Assembly: GCA_963752565.1 (NCBI GenBank)
Contig: CAVVZC010000025.1
Coordinates: forward strand, 62,001-126,000
Direction of reading: 5' to 3'
DNA length: 64,000 bases
From: UBA11574 sp963752565
GTDB lineage: Bacteria > Desulfobacterota > Desulfobacteria > Desulfobacterales > UBA11574
Part shown: positions 27,844 through 36,623 of the stretch, piece by piece
Numbering within the stretch: position 1 is the stretch's first letter
Layout of the letters: each line of letters begins with the position of its first letter
Position numbers and translations under genes: made by a program
Notes under the pieces: model-generated
Seen by the model: the letters and a program-made list of their open reading frames with translations, nothing else
The model's database searches: none
Told to the model about the DNA's origin: nothing

Positions 27844-28791
27844 CTATTCGATTTCCTCGATAATCCCGGCAGCAATGAGCGGCAGCATAATTTCATGATG
27901 GCCCGTCAAGTGAAATCCCTGACCACCGTCGGCAGTCGGCCGATTCACCACATTGGTCATAGGACGGTATTGCCGGATAAAATCCATGTTCACTGTGGTG
28001 AAATCATTCAACTGATGTCCTAAATTCCGTGCCAATGTTACTGCTTTTAGAAAAACCTCCGGCAGTATGACTGCAGATCCGACATTGAAATAAACGCCCT
28101 TTTCAAGTGTGCTCACCACGGATGCGAAGGTTCGAAAATCTCTATGGGTCGTTTCACCGGTTGCTTTTGCATCAAACCCGGGATGCATATGAATAATGTC
28201 GGTTCCAAATGCAACATGCACCGTTACGGGTATACCGAGCCGGAGGCCTGCAGCAAGGATGCTATGTTCTAAGTAAGGAAGTTTTTTTTCGATCATTGCA
28301 GCCCCGATGGTTTCCCCGAGTCCACTGGATGTTTTCCCGGCGCAACAGATGGCGTCACATAAAAAAACACCTGTTTCATGGGCCATACCAAAGGTGCCGT
28401 TTCCAATGGATGCGGACACATCCTCTGATGTTTGTCCCGCCATGGCCAGTTCAAGATCATGGATAATTCCGGCACCATTCATGGCGACAGCCGTGATAAT
28501 TCTGCGCTCCATGAGATCGACAATAATGGGGTTTAGACCCACTTTGATGACATGTGCCCCCATGGCAAAAACGATGGTTTTATGCTCCCGAAACGCTTTT
28601 ACGGTGGATGAGATTACGGTTTTAAGATGATTCCCGGCAAGTACATCCGGAAGCCGGTCGAGGAAGTCCTTAAAATTAGATCCTTTTTGCCATGTTTTTG
28701 CAAATTCGGCCGTGGATACTTTGCTTTTTCGTTGGGAAAGCGGGTATGTTTTTACCCCACTCAAATCTAACGGTTCAAATTTATGTGACAT
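27844..28791 (-). CDS. Conserved protein, possibly deoxyhypusine-synthase-like
   Basis: 315 residues from the ATG at 28791, preceded by AGGA at good spacing; the frame extends to 28818. Strong-looking conserved blocks: VFAMGAHVIKVGLNP, AVAMNGAGIIHDLELAMAG, NGTFGMAHETG, VHVAFGTDIIHMHPG. A Rossmann-like NAD-binding protein is plausible, and I recall a vague resemblance to bacterial deoxyhypusine-synthase-like proteins, but the diagnostic DHS lysine region is not evident. It lies in the selA-hem gene train. Function open. Confidence 0.5.
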   Translation of the reverse strand: MSHKFEPLDLSGVKTYPLSQRKSKVSTAEFAKTWQKGSNFKDFLDRLPDVLAGNHLKTVISSTVKAFREHKTIVFAMGAHVIKVGLNPIIVDLMERRIITAVAMNGAGIIHDLELAMAGQTSEDVSASIGNGTFGMAHETGVFLCDAICCAGKTSSGLGETIGAAMIEKKLPYLEHSILAAGLRLGIPVTVHVAFGTDIIHMHPGFDAKATGETTHRDFRTFASVVSTLEKGVYFNVGSAVILPEVFLKAVTLARNLGHQLNDFTTVNMDFIRQYRPMTNVVNRPTADGGQGFHLTGHHEIMLPLIAAGIIEEIE

Positions 28792-28833
28792 AACGTTTCC
28801 TATAACGAAAGATTTCACAGCATTTTTTTCATA

Positions 28834-29427
28834 TTATTGTAATGATGATTCACTGAACTTTTCCGGAAACAAAATCCGGTCCACAAGGTCGCACAAGATA
28901 TGACCCAATATGATATGGGCTTCCTGGATCCTTGCAGTAATGTCTGACTTTACAGAAAAAACATGATCTGCGCACTCGGCCAGTTCACCACCACGACCGG
29001 TGAATCCAATGGTGAAGATCCCGATATCCTTTGCTGCGTGAACGGCTTTAATAACATTTTTGGAATTGCCGCTGGTGCTGATCCCAATGGCGATATCGTC
29101 CTTTCTTCCCAGAGCTAAAAGTTGTTTGGTGAATATTTCATCAAAATGGTAGTCGTTTCCGATGCTGGTGATGATGGATGTATCGGTGGTCAATGCCAGG
29201 GCTGCAAGCGGCGGTCGTTCGATCTGGAACCGGTTGACGAATTCAGCGACGATATGCTGGGCATCTGCTGCACTCCCCCCATTACCAAAAATTAGGATTT
29301 TGTGACCGGAGGTAATACACGAAGCGAGGATGTCCGCTACCCTTTGAATGAGATCGATATTTTCTTTTATGAATCGGTCTTTGACGTTGACGCTTTCTTT
29401 AAGTGTACTCAGGATAATGCTTTTCAT
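28834..29427 (-). CDS. gmhA: SIS-domain phosphoheptose isomerase (GmhA/DiaA type)
   Basis: 197 residues. GmhA turns sedoheptulose-7-phosphate into D-glycero-manno-heptose-7-phosphate for LPS core. Visible: FGNGGSAADAQHIVAEFVNR near residue 50, LALTTDTSIITSIGNDY, ISTSGNSKNVIKAV, IGFTGRGGELAECAD. These are the diagnostic GmhA segments. No other heptose genes are nearby. Confidence 0.92.
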   Translation of the reverse strand: MKSIILSTLKESVNVKDRFIKENIDLIQRVADILASCITSGHKILIFGNGGSAADAQHIVAEFVNRFQIERPPLAALALTTDTSIITSIGNDYHFDEIFTKQLLALGRKDDIAIGISTSGNSKNVIKAVHAAKDIGIFTIGFTGRGGELAECADHVFSVKSDITARIQEAHIILGHILCDLVDRILFPEKFSESSLQ

Positions 29428-29501
29428 TATTAACCACCATTTTCTTTAAGTTAATGATACCCCGACCCCTGATCTCAGATCTCTGACTTCTGTATCCTGT
29501 A

Positions 29502-30845
29502 TCATCCATCCTTAATCAATTTTTTTATCTTTTTAATCATTTTCCTGGCGTCGTATCCCAGATCGTGAGCCTTTTGGAACTGTATTAAGGCGTCTTCAAG
29601 TTGGTTTCTTTTAAGGAAAAGGCTGCCGAGCCGGTATCGATAAAGGCCGTTTTCGGGTTCAATATCGATACTTTGCTGACAAAAGATCGTCGTAATTTCG
29701 GGATTTTCACCTAGAAGATCAAACAGACAACCTAAAGCTGATAACGCTTCGGCATCGTTCGGGTTTTGTCGAATGGCCTTTTTATAGGCTGAAATTGCTT
29801 CATCTGTCATATTCAAGGCAGTGCAGCATTCACCCAAAGAATTCAGGGCAGACCAGGACCCCGGATTCAATTTTACAGCCTTTTCGAGGAATTCTTTTGC
29901 CATTTCCGATTTTCCCATGTCCAGATAAACCCTTCCGATTTGAAAAGCAACTTCAAAAATATCTTCTTCTTTTTTCCTGTCTGCATCCAGAAAGTATTTC
30001 AGCGCATCATCGGTTTTGCCGTTCAACATGTTCAGTAAGCCAATGTTGTACACCGCCATAACCTCATTTGGATCCAGTCGGAGAGACGCTTCAAATTCTT
30101 TCATCGCTCCCTTGTAATCGCCTAAAATACCATAACATACACCCAGGCTGTTACGAATGTTGACGTCTGAAGGGTCAAGCAAGAGTGCTGTTTTGAATTC
30201 CGCAATGGCGCCGTCGATGTCTCCATTTTGATACAGGTTGTCTCCGCTGATGTTCAAGCTCACGGCATCAAAGGAAACGATACTATCAGGGCCAAAGAAT
30301 GCAGCATGATCAAGCGCTTTTACGGCATTGTCAATGATCTGACTTCTAGTGAAGGTGAGCGTTGGATATGAGGCAATTCCGATGGAGATGGTGTCATCTG
30401 TAGATTCCGAAAGGGTTTTTTTTATTTTTTTGGCAAATTCCAAGGAAGACGTTTGATTTGGTGGGGAGAAGAAACATCCGAGCATTCCCTGGTCAAGCCG
30501 TCCCCACATCCCGTTTTCACGCTTGCATATGGTATCAATAACGTTAGCCACATCAAGCCAGATGCCAATTTTATCGTTACCGGCTGTTTCAGAACCTTCA
30601 TGATTTAAACGATCAATTTTGATGACCATGGATTCAAATTTTTCTGAAGTTTCGAATCGGGCCAAGGCGTTTTCGATAAAGGTTTTTCCGACCAGAATAT
30701 CCGGGAGTGCTTTTAAAATTCTGTTCATCTCAACCGATGAGAGGGCTTCAGCCGTATCTTTTTTGGGCTTAGCATCTGTTTTGTAAAGGAGAAACTCTTT
30801 ACTGGAAGAGCGGTTGTGAAACAATTTCGTCTTTTTGTGGTTCAT
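29502..30845 (-). CDS. Degenerate GGDEF-like domain plus TPR repeats
   Basis: 447 residues. Residues about 65-200 resemble a nucleotide-cyclase fold (IGIWLDVANVIDTICKRENGMWGRLDQGMLGCFF ends in ... ISIGIASYPT), but the GGDEF signature itself is absent, so it should be catalytically dead. From residue 205, seven or so TPR units follow (LYQNGDIDGAIAEFKTALLL, and so on). Likely a protein-interaction scaffold. Its start overlaps the selA stop by four bases, so the two are coupled. Any tie to selenium is not evident. Confidence 0.7.
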   Translation of the reverse strand: MNHKKTKLFHNRSSSKEFLLYKTDAKPKKDTAEALSSVEMNRILKALPDILVGKTFIENALARFETSEKFESMVIKIDRLNHEGSETAGNDKIGIWLDVANVIDTICKRENGMWGRLDQGMLGCFFSPPNQTSSLEFAKKIKKTLSESTDDTISIGIASYPTLTFTRSQIIDNAVKALDHAAFFGPDSIVSFDAVSLNISGDNLYQNGDIDGAIAEFKTALLLDPSDVNIRNSLGVCYGILGDYKGAMKEFEASLRLDPNEVMAVYNIGLLNMLNGKTDDALKYFLDADRKKEEDIFEVAFQIGRVYLDMGKSEMAKEFLEKAVKLNPGSWSALNSLGECCTALNMTDEAISAYKKAIRQNPNDAEALSALGCLFDLLGENPEITTIFCQQSIDIEPENGLYRYRLGSLFLKRNQLEDALIQFQKAHDLGYDARKMIKKIKKLIKDG

Positions 30846-32269
30846 GATCCGGCCTTTTTCAGCATATGTCTAAAAGCATTTTCAATGAGTTGGAGTTCAT
30901 CATCAAGTATGGTTCTAAGGTCCATGATAAAGAGATCTTCTTCGATTCTTCCAATAATGGGGCATTCATTATTCCGCATCTGTTTTTCAATGGTATTGGC
31001 CGAAATTCCCTGTACTCTAACCCCTAAGCCTTTACTGGGGAGTTTTAAAAGTGGAAGTGAGCCTCCGCCGGGTCGTGAGAATATATCGATGAGATCTACT
31101 GACAATCTTTGATCGCCGATGTTTTCAAGCATCTCAAAAAGCGTTTTAGCGTTTGATTCTATGTGGTCAAAAGGAAGTGTCATTAGGCGTAAGGTTGGAA
31201 TGGCATCCATTTCTTTTTCTATGTTTCTGTAATGTCGTAATGTACTTTCAAGTGCGGCAAGGGTGAGTTTGTCGATACGAAGTGCTCTGTTGATGGGATT
31301 TTTTTTGATTTTTTCAATGATATTATTTTTTCCGACAATGATGCCTGCCTGGGGTCCGCCAAGAAGTTTATCTCCACTAAAGGTTACAATATCTGCGCCC
31401 GCTTTCACCGATTCCTGAACCGTGGGTTCCTTTAACAGGCCGTATTTTGAAAAGTCTACAAAAGTGCCGCTACCAAGATCTTCCATCACCGGGATCTTAT
31501 ATTTTGCACCCAGATCGACCAGTTCTTCAAGAGAAACATCGGCGGTAAATCCGACGACACTGTAGTTGCTCGTATGGACCTTTAAAAGAAGTGCCGTGTC
31601 GTTCTCGATGGCGTTTTCATAGTCCTTAAGATGGGTACGGTTTGTGGCACCGATCTCTTTTAAAATTCCCCCGCTCTTGGCCATTACATCAGGGATTCTG
31701 AAAGATCCGCCAATTTCAACGAGCTCTCCCCTCGAAACAATCACTTTTTTATCTTTAGCGATGGTTTCTAAAGAAAGAAAGACGGCGCCGGCATTATTGT
31801 TGACCACCATGGCGGATTCAGCGCCGCTGAGTTCACAGAGGATGTCTTCAACGATGCTGTATCTGGATCCCCGGGCCCCTTTTGATAGATCAAACTCCAA
31901 ATTGGAATACCTTCCTGCAACGGTTAAAAGATTTTTAATGGCATCATCGGCAAGCAACGAGCGGCCAAGGTTGGTATGGATAACGACACCTGTGGCATTG
32001 ACAAGGCGGGTCAGGTTCGGCGTCATCATTTTGTGGACACTTTTTTTAATTTTATTGAAAACTGAGGAATTGGAGAGTTCTGCTTCCGTGATATCCTGTT
32101 GATCATCCAAAATTGCCATTCGGAGTTGTTCAACAACTGAGCGGATCGAACGGACCAGCACAGATTTTGGAACATGGTCAAAAAAAGTGTCCGCTTTGGC
32201 CGCCTCAAGAATAGAATCCACCCCGGGAATCATTCGTAAGAGCGTTTGTAGATTTTCGGTGATGTTCAT
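30842..32269 (-). CDS. selA: L-seryl-tRNA(Sec) selenium transferase
   Basis: 475 residues from the ATG at 32269 (GGGGA upstream); the frame extends to 32320. SelA is a decameric PLP enzyme turning Ser-tRNA(Sec) into Sec-tRNA(Sec) with selenophosphate. Visible: NATGVVIHTNLGRSLL, VNNNAGAVFL, SRGELVEIGGSFRIPDVM, EDLGSGTFVDF, and the PLP lysine in FSGDKLLGGPQAGIIVG near residue 290. Its presence supports reading the two in-frame UGA codons of this window as selenocysteine. selB, selC and selD are not in the window. Confidence 0.97.
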   Translation of the reverse strand: MNITENLQTLLRMIPGVDSILEAAKADTFFDHVPKSVLVRSIRSVVEQLRMAILDDQQDITEAELSNSSVFNKIKKSVHKMMTPNLTRLVNATGVVIHTNLGRSLLADDAIKNLLTVAGRYSNLEFDLSKGARGSRYSIVEDILCELSGAESAMVVNNNAGAVFLSLETIAKDKKVIVSRGELVEIGGSFRIPDVMAKSGGILKEIGATNRTHLKDYENAIENDTALLLKVHTSNYSVVGFTADVSLEELVDLGAKYKIPVMEDLGSGTFVDFSKYGLLKEPTVQESVKAGADIVTFSGDKLLGGPQAGIIVGKNNIIEKIKKNPINRALRIDKLTLAALESTLRHYRNIEKEMDAIPTLRLMTLPFDHIESNAKTLFEMLENIGDQRLSVDLIDIFSRPGGGSLPLLKLPSKGLGVRVQGISANTIEKQMRNNECPIIGRIEEDLFIMDLRTILDDELQLIENAFRHMLKKAGS

Positions 32270-32598
32270 TTTTTCCCCAAAAGGTGTCTCAAATTTTAAA
32301 ACCGGCCATTTAGAATACACTTCATAGCATTTTAACGTCTGTTATTTCAATAGATTTATTATGAATGTGAATGACGTGTTGAAAATTCTCTTTATGGATG
32401 GAAAATTATGCGTTATGTATTTCTATAACCTTGAATGATGGGTATTTTTTAGCGATAAACTTTGGTATAAACTGCTAAATATTTGATGATCAATGGTTTA
32501 CCAGTTGACCGGCTTGCTCGTTATCAGTGGTTGATTGAGTTGATGACGGGCCAACGGGGCAACAGGATTAACCTTGTTGATGGAGGCCATGTAGAGCT
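32270..32598. other. 329-base divergent gap between selA and the lipid kinase gene
   Basis: No gene or RNA recognised. A short frame (32483-32716) overlaps the kinase start and is not convincing. Confidence 0.3.
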
Positions 32599-33522
32599 TT
32601 GTCGAAAACTGCTTTTATCGTCAACCCGCATGCCGGTAACGGGTCAACAGGATCCATCTGGCCGTTCATTGAGGCACTTGCTAAAGATCGACTGGGTCCT
32701 TTTGAAGCTTATATGACAAAAGGACCTGGAGATGCAGTATTATTCGCCAAAAATGCCGTTGCTGAAAAAACTAGACTTCTCGTCTGTGTCGGCGGAGACG
32801 GAACATTGAACGAGGTTGTAAACGGTATCATGATGCACGAAAAATCGATTCGATCGGATGTGACATTGGGTTTTATCCCAAATGGCACCGGATGCGATTT
32901 TGTCAGAACCGTTTCAATACCAAAAGATATTGAACAGGCCGTTGATCTCGTTGTTTCAGGTTCGGTTCGCCGCATTGATTTGGGGGTCCTTGTTTTTCAA
33001 GACCAACAAGGCCATGATCGTTGTCGATTTTTCCATAATATCGCCAGTTTTGGACTTGGGGGTGAAGTTGCCCAACGGGTCAACCGGACGACTAAAGCAC
33101 TGGGGCCGTTTGTTTCATTTATGTGGGCAACACTTATATCCATTTTTTTGTATGGCAAGAAAAGGATACAGATCAGCGTCGATAACGATTATAAAAAGGA
33201 GATTGTCATTTGGAACGTGGCGGCAGCAAATGGCCAGTATCATGGTGGCGGTATGTGGGTCGCTCCGGATGCTTCGGTTTGTGACGATTTGTTGAATGTT
33301 ACGATTATTGGAGATTTGACAATCCCTGAAGTGTTTTTAAATCTGTCGAAACTTTATAACGGACGGATATACGATATTAACAAAGTCATTACTCTGAAGG
33401 GTAAAAAGGTGGCAGCGATATCAGATGACAAGGTGCTTCTTGAAGTGGATGGAGAGCAGCCCGGAATGCTGCCCATGGTCGTTAAAATAGTCCCCGGTGC
33501 ATTGAAAATTATTACAAAGTAA
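32599..33522 (+). CDS. Diacylglycerol kinase-family lipid kinase (YegS-like)
   Basis: 307 residues from a TTG start (TTG TCG AAA ACT). The catalytic fold is shown by TAFIVNPHAGNGSTGSIW, the signature VCVGGDGTLNEVVNGIM near residue 57, and GFIPNGTGCDFVRT. It phosphorylates diacylglycerol, ceramide or phosphatidylglycerol depending on subtype. The C-terminal beta domain (LEVDGEQPGMLPM) is complete. It is monocistronic and followed by a MITE-like element. Confidence 0.9.
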   Translation: MSKTAFIVNPHAGNGSTGSIWPFIEALAKDRLGPFEAYMTKGPGDAVLFAKNAVAEKTRLLVCVGGDGTLNEVVNGIMMHEKSIRSDVTLGFIPNGTGCDFVRTVSIPKDIEQAVDLVVSGSVRRIDLGVLVFQDQQGHDRCRFFHNIASFGLGGEVAQRVNRTTKALGPFVSFMWATLISIFLYGKKRIQISVDNDYKKEIVIWNVAAANGQYHGGGMWVAPDASVCDDLLNVTIIGDLTIPEVFLNLSKLYNGRIYDINKVITLKGKKVAAISDDKVLLEVDGEQPGMLPMVVKIVPGALKIITK

Positions 33523-33527
33523 CATTT

Positions 33528-33695
33528 AGTGTCCATCCATAAATGGTCTTTTTGCCCAATCTCTGCGTTATGCTCAAAAAATAATCCTCGGAATATTAAC
33601 TTATATGCCTGCGGTTATTTTTTTCGCATGCCTTTTTATCCCGTTCTTTCCAGCGGGGGATCTTGAACAAAAATCCTCATTTTTTGATGGACACT
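33528..33695. repeat. MITE-like element with terminal inverted repeats
   Basis: 168 bases bounded by perfect 10-base inverted repeats AGTGTCCATC (33528-33537) and GATGGACACT (33686-33695), without coding capacity. The interior has further palindromic pieces. A shorter related pair (AGTGTCTAT ... GATGGACACT) occurs at 40351-40379 after the NuoF-like gene. Confidence 0.7.
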
Positions 33696-33754
33696 GTTTG
33701 AGATATTATACTAACATATTAATATAACCTAAAATAAATATAAATGGTAAAAAG

Positions 33755-34474
33755 ATGAAGCGAGCTAAAGATTATATTATTTTTCCGCTGGATGTTCCGA
33801 CAGAGAAGGCGGCCAAAGAGTATGTTGAACTCCTTTCAGAATTCGTGGGCATGTTCAAGGTGGGACTGGAACTTTTTATCCGATCCGGGCCGGGACTTAT
33901 TGATTTCATTAAAGCCTCAGGAAATGCGGATGTGTTTTTGGATCTAAAACTTCATGATATTCCTGCAACTGTTTTACGTGCCATGGAACGTATCGCAGAT
34001 TTGGGCGTTGCATTTACAACGGTCCATTGCGGAGAGACGATTAGAATGCTTGAAGCTGCAGTTAGCGGTGCTAAGGGTAGGGTCGGTGTTCTCGGGGTTA
34101 CGCTTTTAACCAGTGTTGCAAGTGAAGACATTAAGGATGCCGGGTTTAAAAAGATGTTTTATGAGGATCTTATGAGACTCGTCGTTGACAGAGCGGCCAA
34201 AGCCAAAGCTGCGGGCTGTGTCGGTATCGTCTGTTCCGGACGGGAAGTTAAGATGATTAAAAAGATCTTGGGCCGGGAGTTTATAGCCGTGACGCCGGGG
34301 ATACGTCCAATTTGGGATGAAATGGAAACCCATGATCAAAAGCGTGTCGTTACACCGGCAATCGCGGTTAAAAACGGATCGGATTATCTTGTGATCGGCC
34401 GTCCGATAAGAGATGCAAACAATCCTAAAGAGGCCGCCCTTAGAATCGCCGAAGAGATTGAGACCGTTTTATAA
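33755..34474 (+). CDS. pyrF: Orotidine-5'-phosphate decarboxylase
   Basis: 239 residues. Last step of UMP synthesis. Visible: FPLDVPTEKAAKEYV, FKVGLELF, the catalytic FLDLKLHDIPATVLRAM near residue 63, GVLGVTLLTS, and the phosphate-binding VIGRPIRDANNP. It appears intact and monocistronic. Confidence 0.96.
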   Translation: MKRAKDYIIFPLDVPTEKAAKEYVELLSEFVGMFKVGLELFIRSGPGLIDFIKASGNADVFLDLKLHDIPATVLRAMERIADLGVAFTTVHCGETIRMLEAAVSGAKGRVGVLGVTLLTSVASEDIKDAGFKKMFYEDLMRLVVDRAAKAKAAGCVGIVCSGREVKMIKKILGREFIAVTPGIRPIWDEMETHDQKRVVTPAIAVKNGSDYLVIGRPIRDANNPKEAALRIAEEIETVL

Positions 34475-34488
34475 CGTTGTCCATTTAA

Positions 34489-34622
34489 ACATTCGACCCG
34501 TCTGACCATATTACGACCCCATCTAATGCGTTAATATGCTATAGATAATTCAAAAAATATAACAGCCGCATCAACATTCGACCCATCTGATCACATTACG
34601 ACCCCATCTAATGCGTTCATAT
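34489..34622 (+). repeat. Tandem direct repeat, two copies 85 bases apart
   Basis: Copy 1 (34489-34537) and copy 2 (34574-34622) both read ACATTCGACCC, then TCTGA, then ATTACGACCCCATCTAATGC with only a few changes. This is in the gap before the Hdr locus. Function unknown; it could be a regulator-binding array or a passive duplication. Confidence 0.6.
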
Positions 34623-34680
34623 ATTATGAGCAATTTCTCAAAAATCCGGGGCATTATTTTAGGAAATCCATATTTATCAT

Positions 34681-34709
34681 TTGACAAAATTTCTGGTAAT
34701 TTATATTAA
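34681..34709 (+). promoter_or_regulatory. Sigma70-like promoter of the Hdr-Nuo operon
   Basis: TTGACA (34681-34686), 17-base spacer, TATTAA (34704-34709). It leaves a leader of about 90 bases before the first gene, whose ribosome-binding site is GGAGG at 34795. Confidence 0.6.
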
Positions 34710-34806
34710 AAATGTTCTGGAATCCATGATTCAATAATCAAGGATTGAGGCCGTAACGATGTTTAAGACCATCTATCCTTTAAGCTAAATTTTGGAGGTC
34801 TATTAA

Positions 34807-36588
34807 ATGGTTTTTAATGTGCTTCTTTATATTTCTCTCGGTATTTTTATCCTGGGGCTGATCTATAAGGTTTATACCTGGTTTTCAATGAAAATAGGCA
34901 TTTCAGCCCAAGACTACACGCCCTCTCAAAGATTTTCCGCTGCCATCAAAGGAACTTTCGGAGTTATATTCAGTTCAAAAATAGTTCTTCTCATTAAGGC
35001 CTTTATTCTTGACGTGTTGCTGCAAAAAAGGATTTTGAAAGAAGATTTTCTGCGCTGGATGATGCACATGCTCCTGTATGGCGGATTTATGCTCCTTCTT
35101 TTGATGCATGCCCTGGAAAATTTCATCTCTGCAAAGCTCTTTTCCGATTATTATTCAACCGTCAATCCATTTATGTTTTTAAGAGATCTTTTCGGATTCA
35201 TGGTGGTGGTCGGCATTGGTATCGCGATATTTCGACGATTTGTTATGAAAGTGCCGCGGCTTAAAACCAGCGGCATGGATGTCTATGCGATATTCATTTT
35301 GGTGGTGATTATCTTTTCGGGTATTCTTTTGGAAGGCGTTAAAATTACGTCTTATACGGCATTTCAGGGCATGGTGGAAGATTATGCAAGTCTTGATGCA
35401 GAGGATGATGCCGAAGAAATCGAAGCCCTTGAAAGTTATTGGGTCGAGAATTTTGACACTGTTTCTCCAAATGTGAAAGGCCCCTTTGAAGCGGAGATGC
35501 TGGAAGCAGGACTGGAAAGTCACGAGGCCAATTGTGCCGAATGTCATTCTCCTCCAGGGTGGGCGTTTACGGGGTTTGCGGTTGCCAAAACAATAAAACC
35601 GATTTCTCTGGCACTGGATAATGTGGATATGGCAAATATCCTGTGGTATATCCACTTTTTGGCATGTTTTATCGGTATGGCCTATATCCCCTTTTCCAAG
35701 ATGTTTCATATCATATCCACACCGGTGAGTCTGCTTGCCAATGCGGTTATGGAAAAGGAAACAGCGGACCCTGCGAATGTTGTCACACGACAGGTCATGG
35801 AACTGGATGCCTGTACTCATTGCGGCACATGCAGCCTGCGGTGCTCTGCCTCGACATCCTTTGATGTTCTGGGCAATGAATATATCCTGCCTTCAGAAAA
35901 GCTGACGTTTCTAAAGGCCCTGGCCAAAGGAAAAGATCTCTCGGATGATAAACTGCGTGCCATTCAGGAAGGTGTTTACCTCTGCACGAACTGTGATCGG
36001 TGCACGGTGGTCTGTCCGTCGGGCATCAACCTTAAGGAATTGTGGTTTAATGTTCGTGAGGATCTGATTCAAAGAGGACAGCCGGAACTTTTAACGCTGT
36101 CTCCGTTTTCCTTTTATCGCGGGTTGAATCGAAACAACATTGCTGCTGATGAATATCTCAAACCCATTGAAACAGCGAATCGTGCGGTTGCCTGTAATTT
36201 TGAGCAGGTAATGGACAAAACCACGCCGATTTCACTTTCGGACAGAGAACCAGATGTTTCGAGTCAATTGCCGGGTGCCGAAACATTTTCCCATTGTTTT
36301 GGATGTCAAACCTGTACCACGGTGTGTCCGGCCGTGATGAACTATGAAAACCCCCAGGAGATCCTGGGCCTGCTGCCCCATCAAATCATGAACTGTCTCG
36401 GATTGGGTCTAACCGAAATGGCTACCGGTCCACAAATGCTGTGGGATTGTCTGACCTGTTATCAATGCCAGGAGCACTGCCCGCAGAATGTGAAGGTGAC
36501 GGATGTTCTCTATCGCTTAAAAAATCTTTCTATAAAAAATGCATGCATGCCCTCGGAAGAAGAGGCTGCACCTTCAGAAACAGTTTGA
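34807..36588 (+). CDS. Membrane HdrC-like ferredoxin/cytochrome subunit
   Basis: 593 residues. N-terminal membrane part with about five helices, similar to the cytochrome-b-like domain of DsrM/HmeC/QmoC-type proteins. A CAECH motif (residues 243-247) in a soluble loop is a candidate c-type heme site. The last helix (about 278-300) leads to an Hdr-type iron-sulfur region with four Cys clusters: CTHCGTCSLRC (336), CTNCDRCTVVC (393), CFGCQTCTTVC (497) and CLTCYQCQEHC (548). It would connect the soluble Hdr-Nuo complex to the quinone pool or periplasmic cytochromes (inference). First gene of the operon. Confidence 0.8.
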   Translation: MVFNVLLYISLGIFILGLIYKVYTWFSMKIGISAQDYTPSQRFSAAIKGTFGVIFSSKIVLLIKAFILDVLLQKRILKEDFLRWMMHMLLYGGFMLLLLMHALENFISAKLFSDYYSTVNPFMFLRDLFGFMVVVGIGIAIFRRFVMKVPRLKTSGMDVYAIFILVVIIFSGILLEGVKITSYTAFQGMVEDYASLDAEDDAEEIEALESYWVENFDTVSPNVKGPFEAEMLEAGLESHEANCAECHSPPGWAFTGFAVAKTIKPISLALDNVDMANILWYIHFLACFIGMAYIPFSKMFHIISTPVSLLANAVMEKETADPANVVTRQVMELDACTHCGTCSLRCSASTSFDVLGNEYILPSEKLTFLKALAKGKDLSDDKLRAIQEGVYLCTNCDRCTVVCPSGINLKELWFNVREDLIQRGQPELLTLSPFSFYRGLNRNNIAADEYLKPIETANRAVACNFEQVMDKTTPISLSDREPDVSSQLPGAETFSHCFGCQTCTTVCPAVMNYENPQEILGLLPHQIMNCLGLGLTEMATGPQMLWDCLTCYQCQEHCPQNVKVTDVLYRLKNLSIKNACMPSEEEAAPSETV

Positions 36589-36623
36589 AGAATCCAACAT
36601 GACATAATGAAAAGGATATCATT

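Noticed and set aside
35179..35820. 213-residue minus-strand open frame within the HdrC-like gene
   Set aside because: Antisense shadow; His/Ile-rich, no start signal, opposite to a clear gene.
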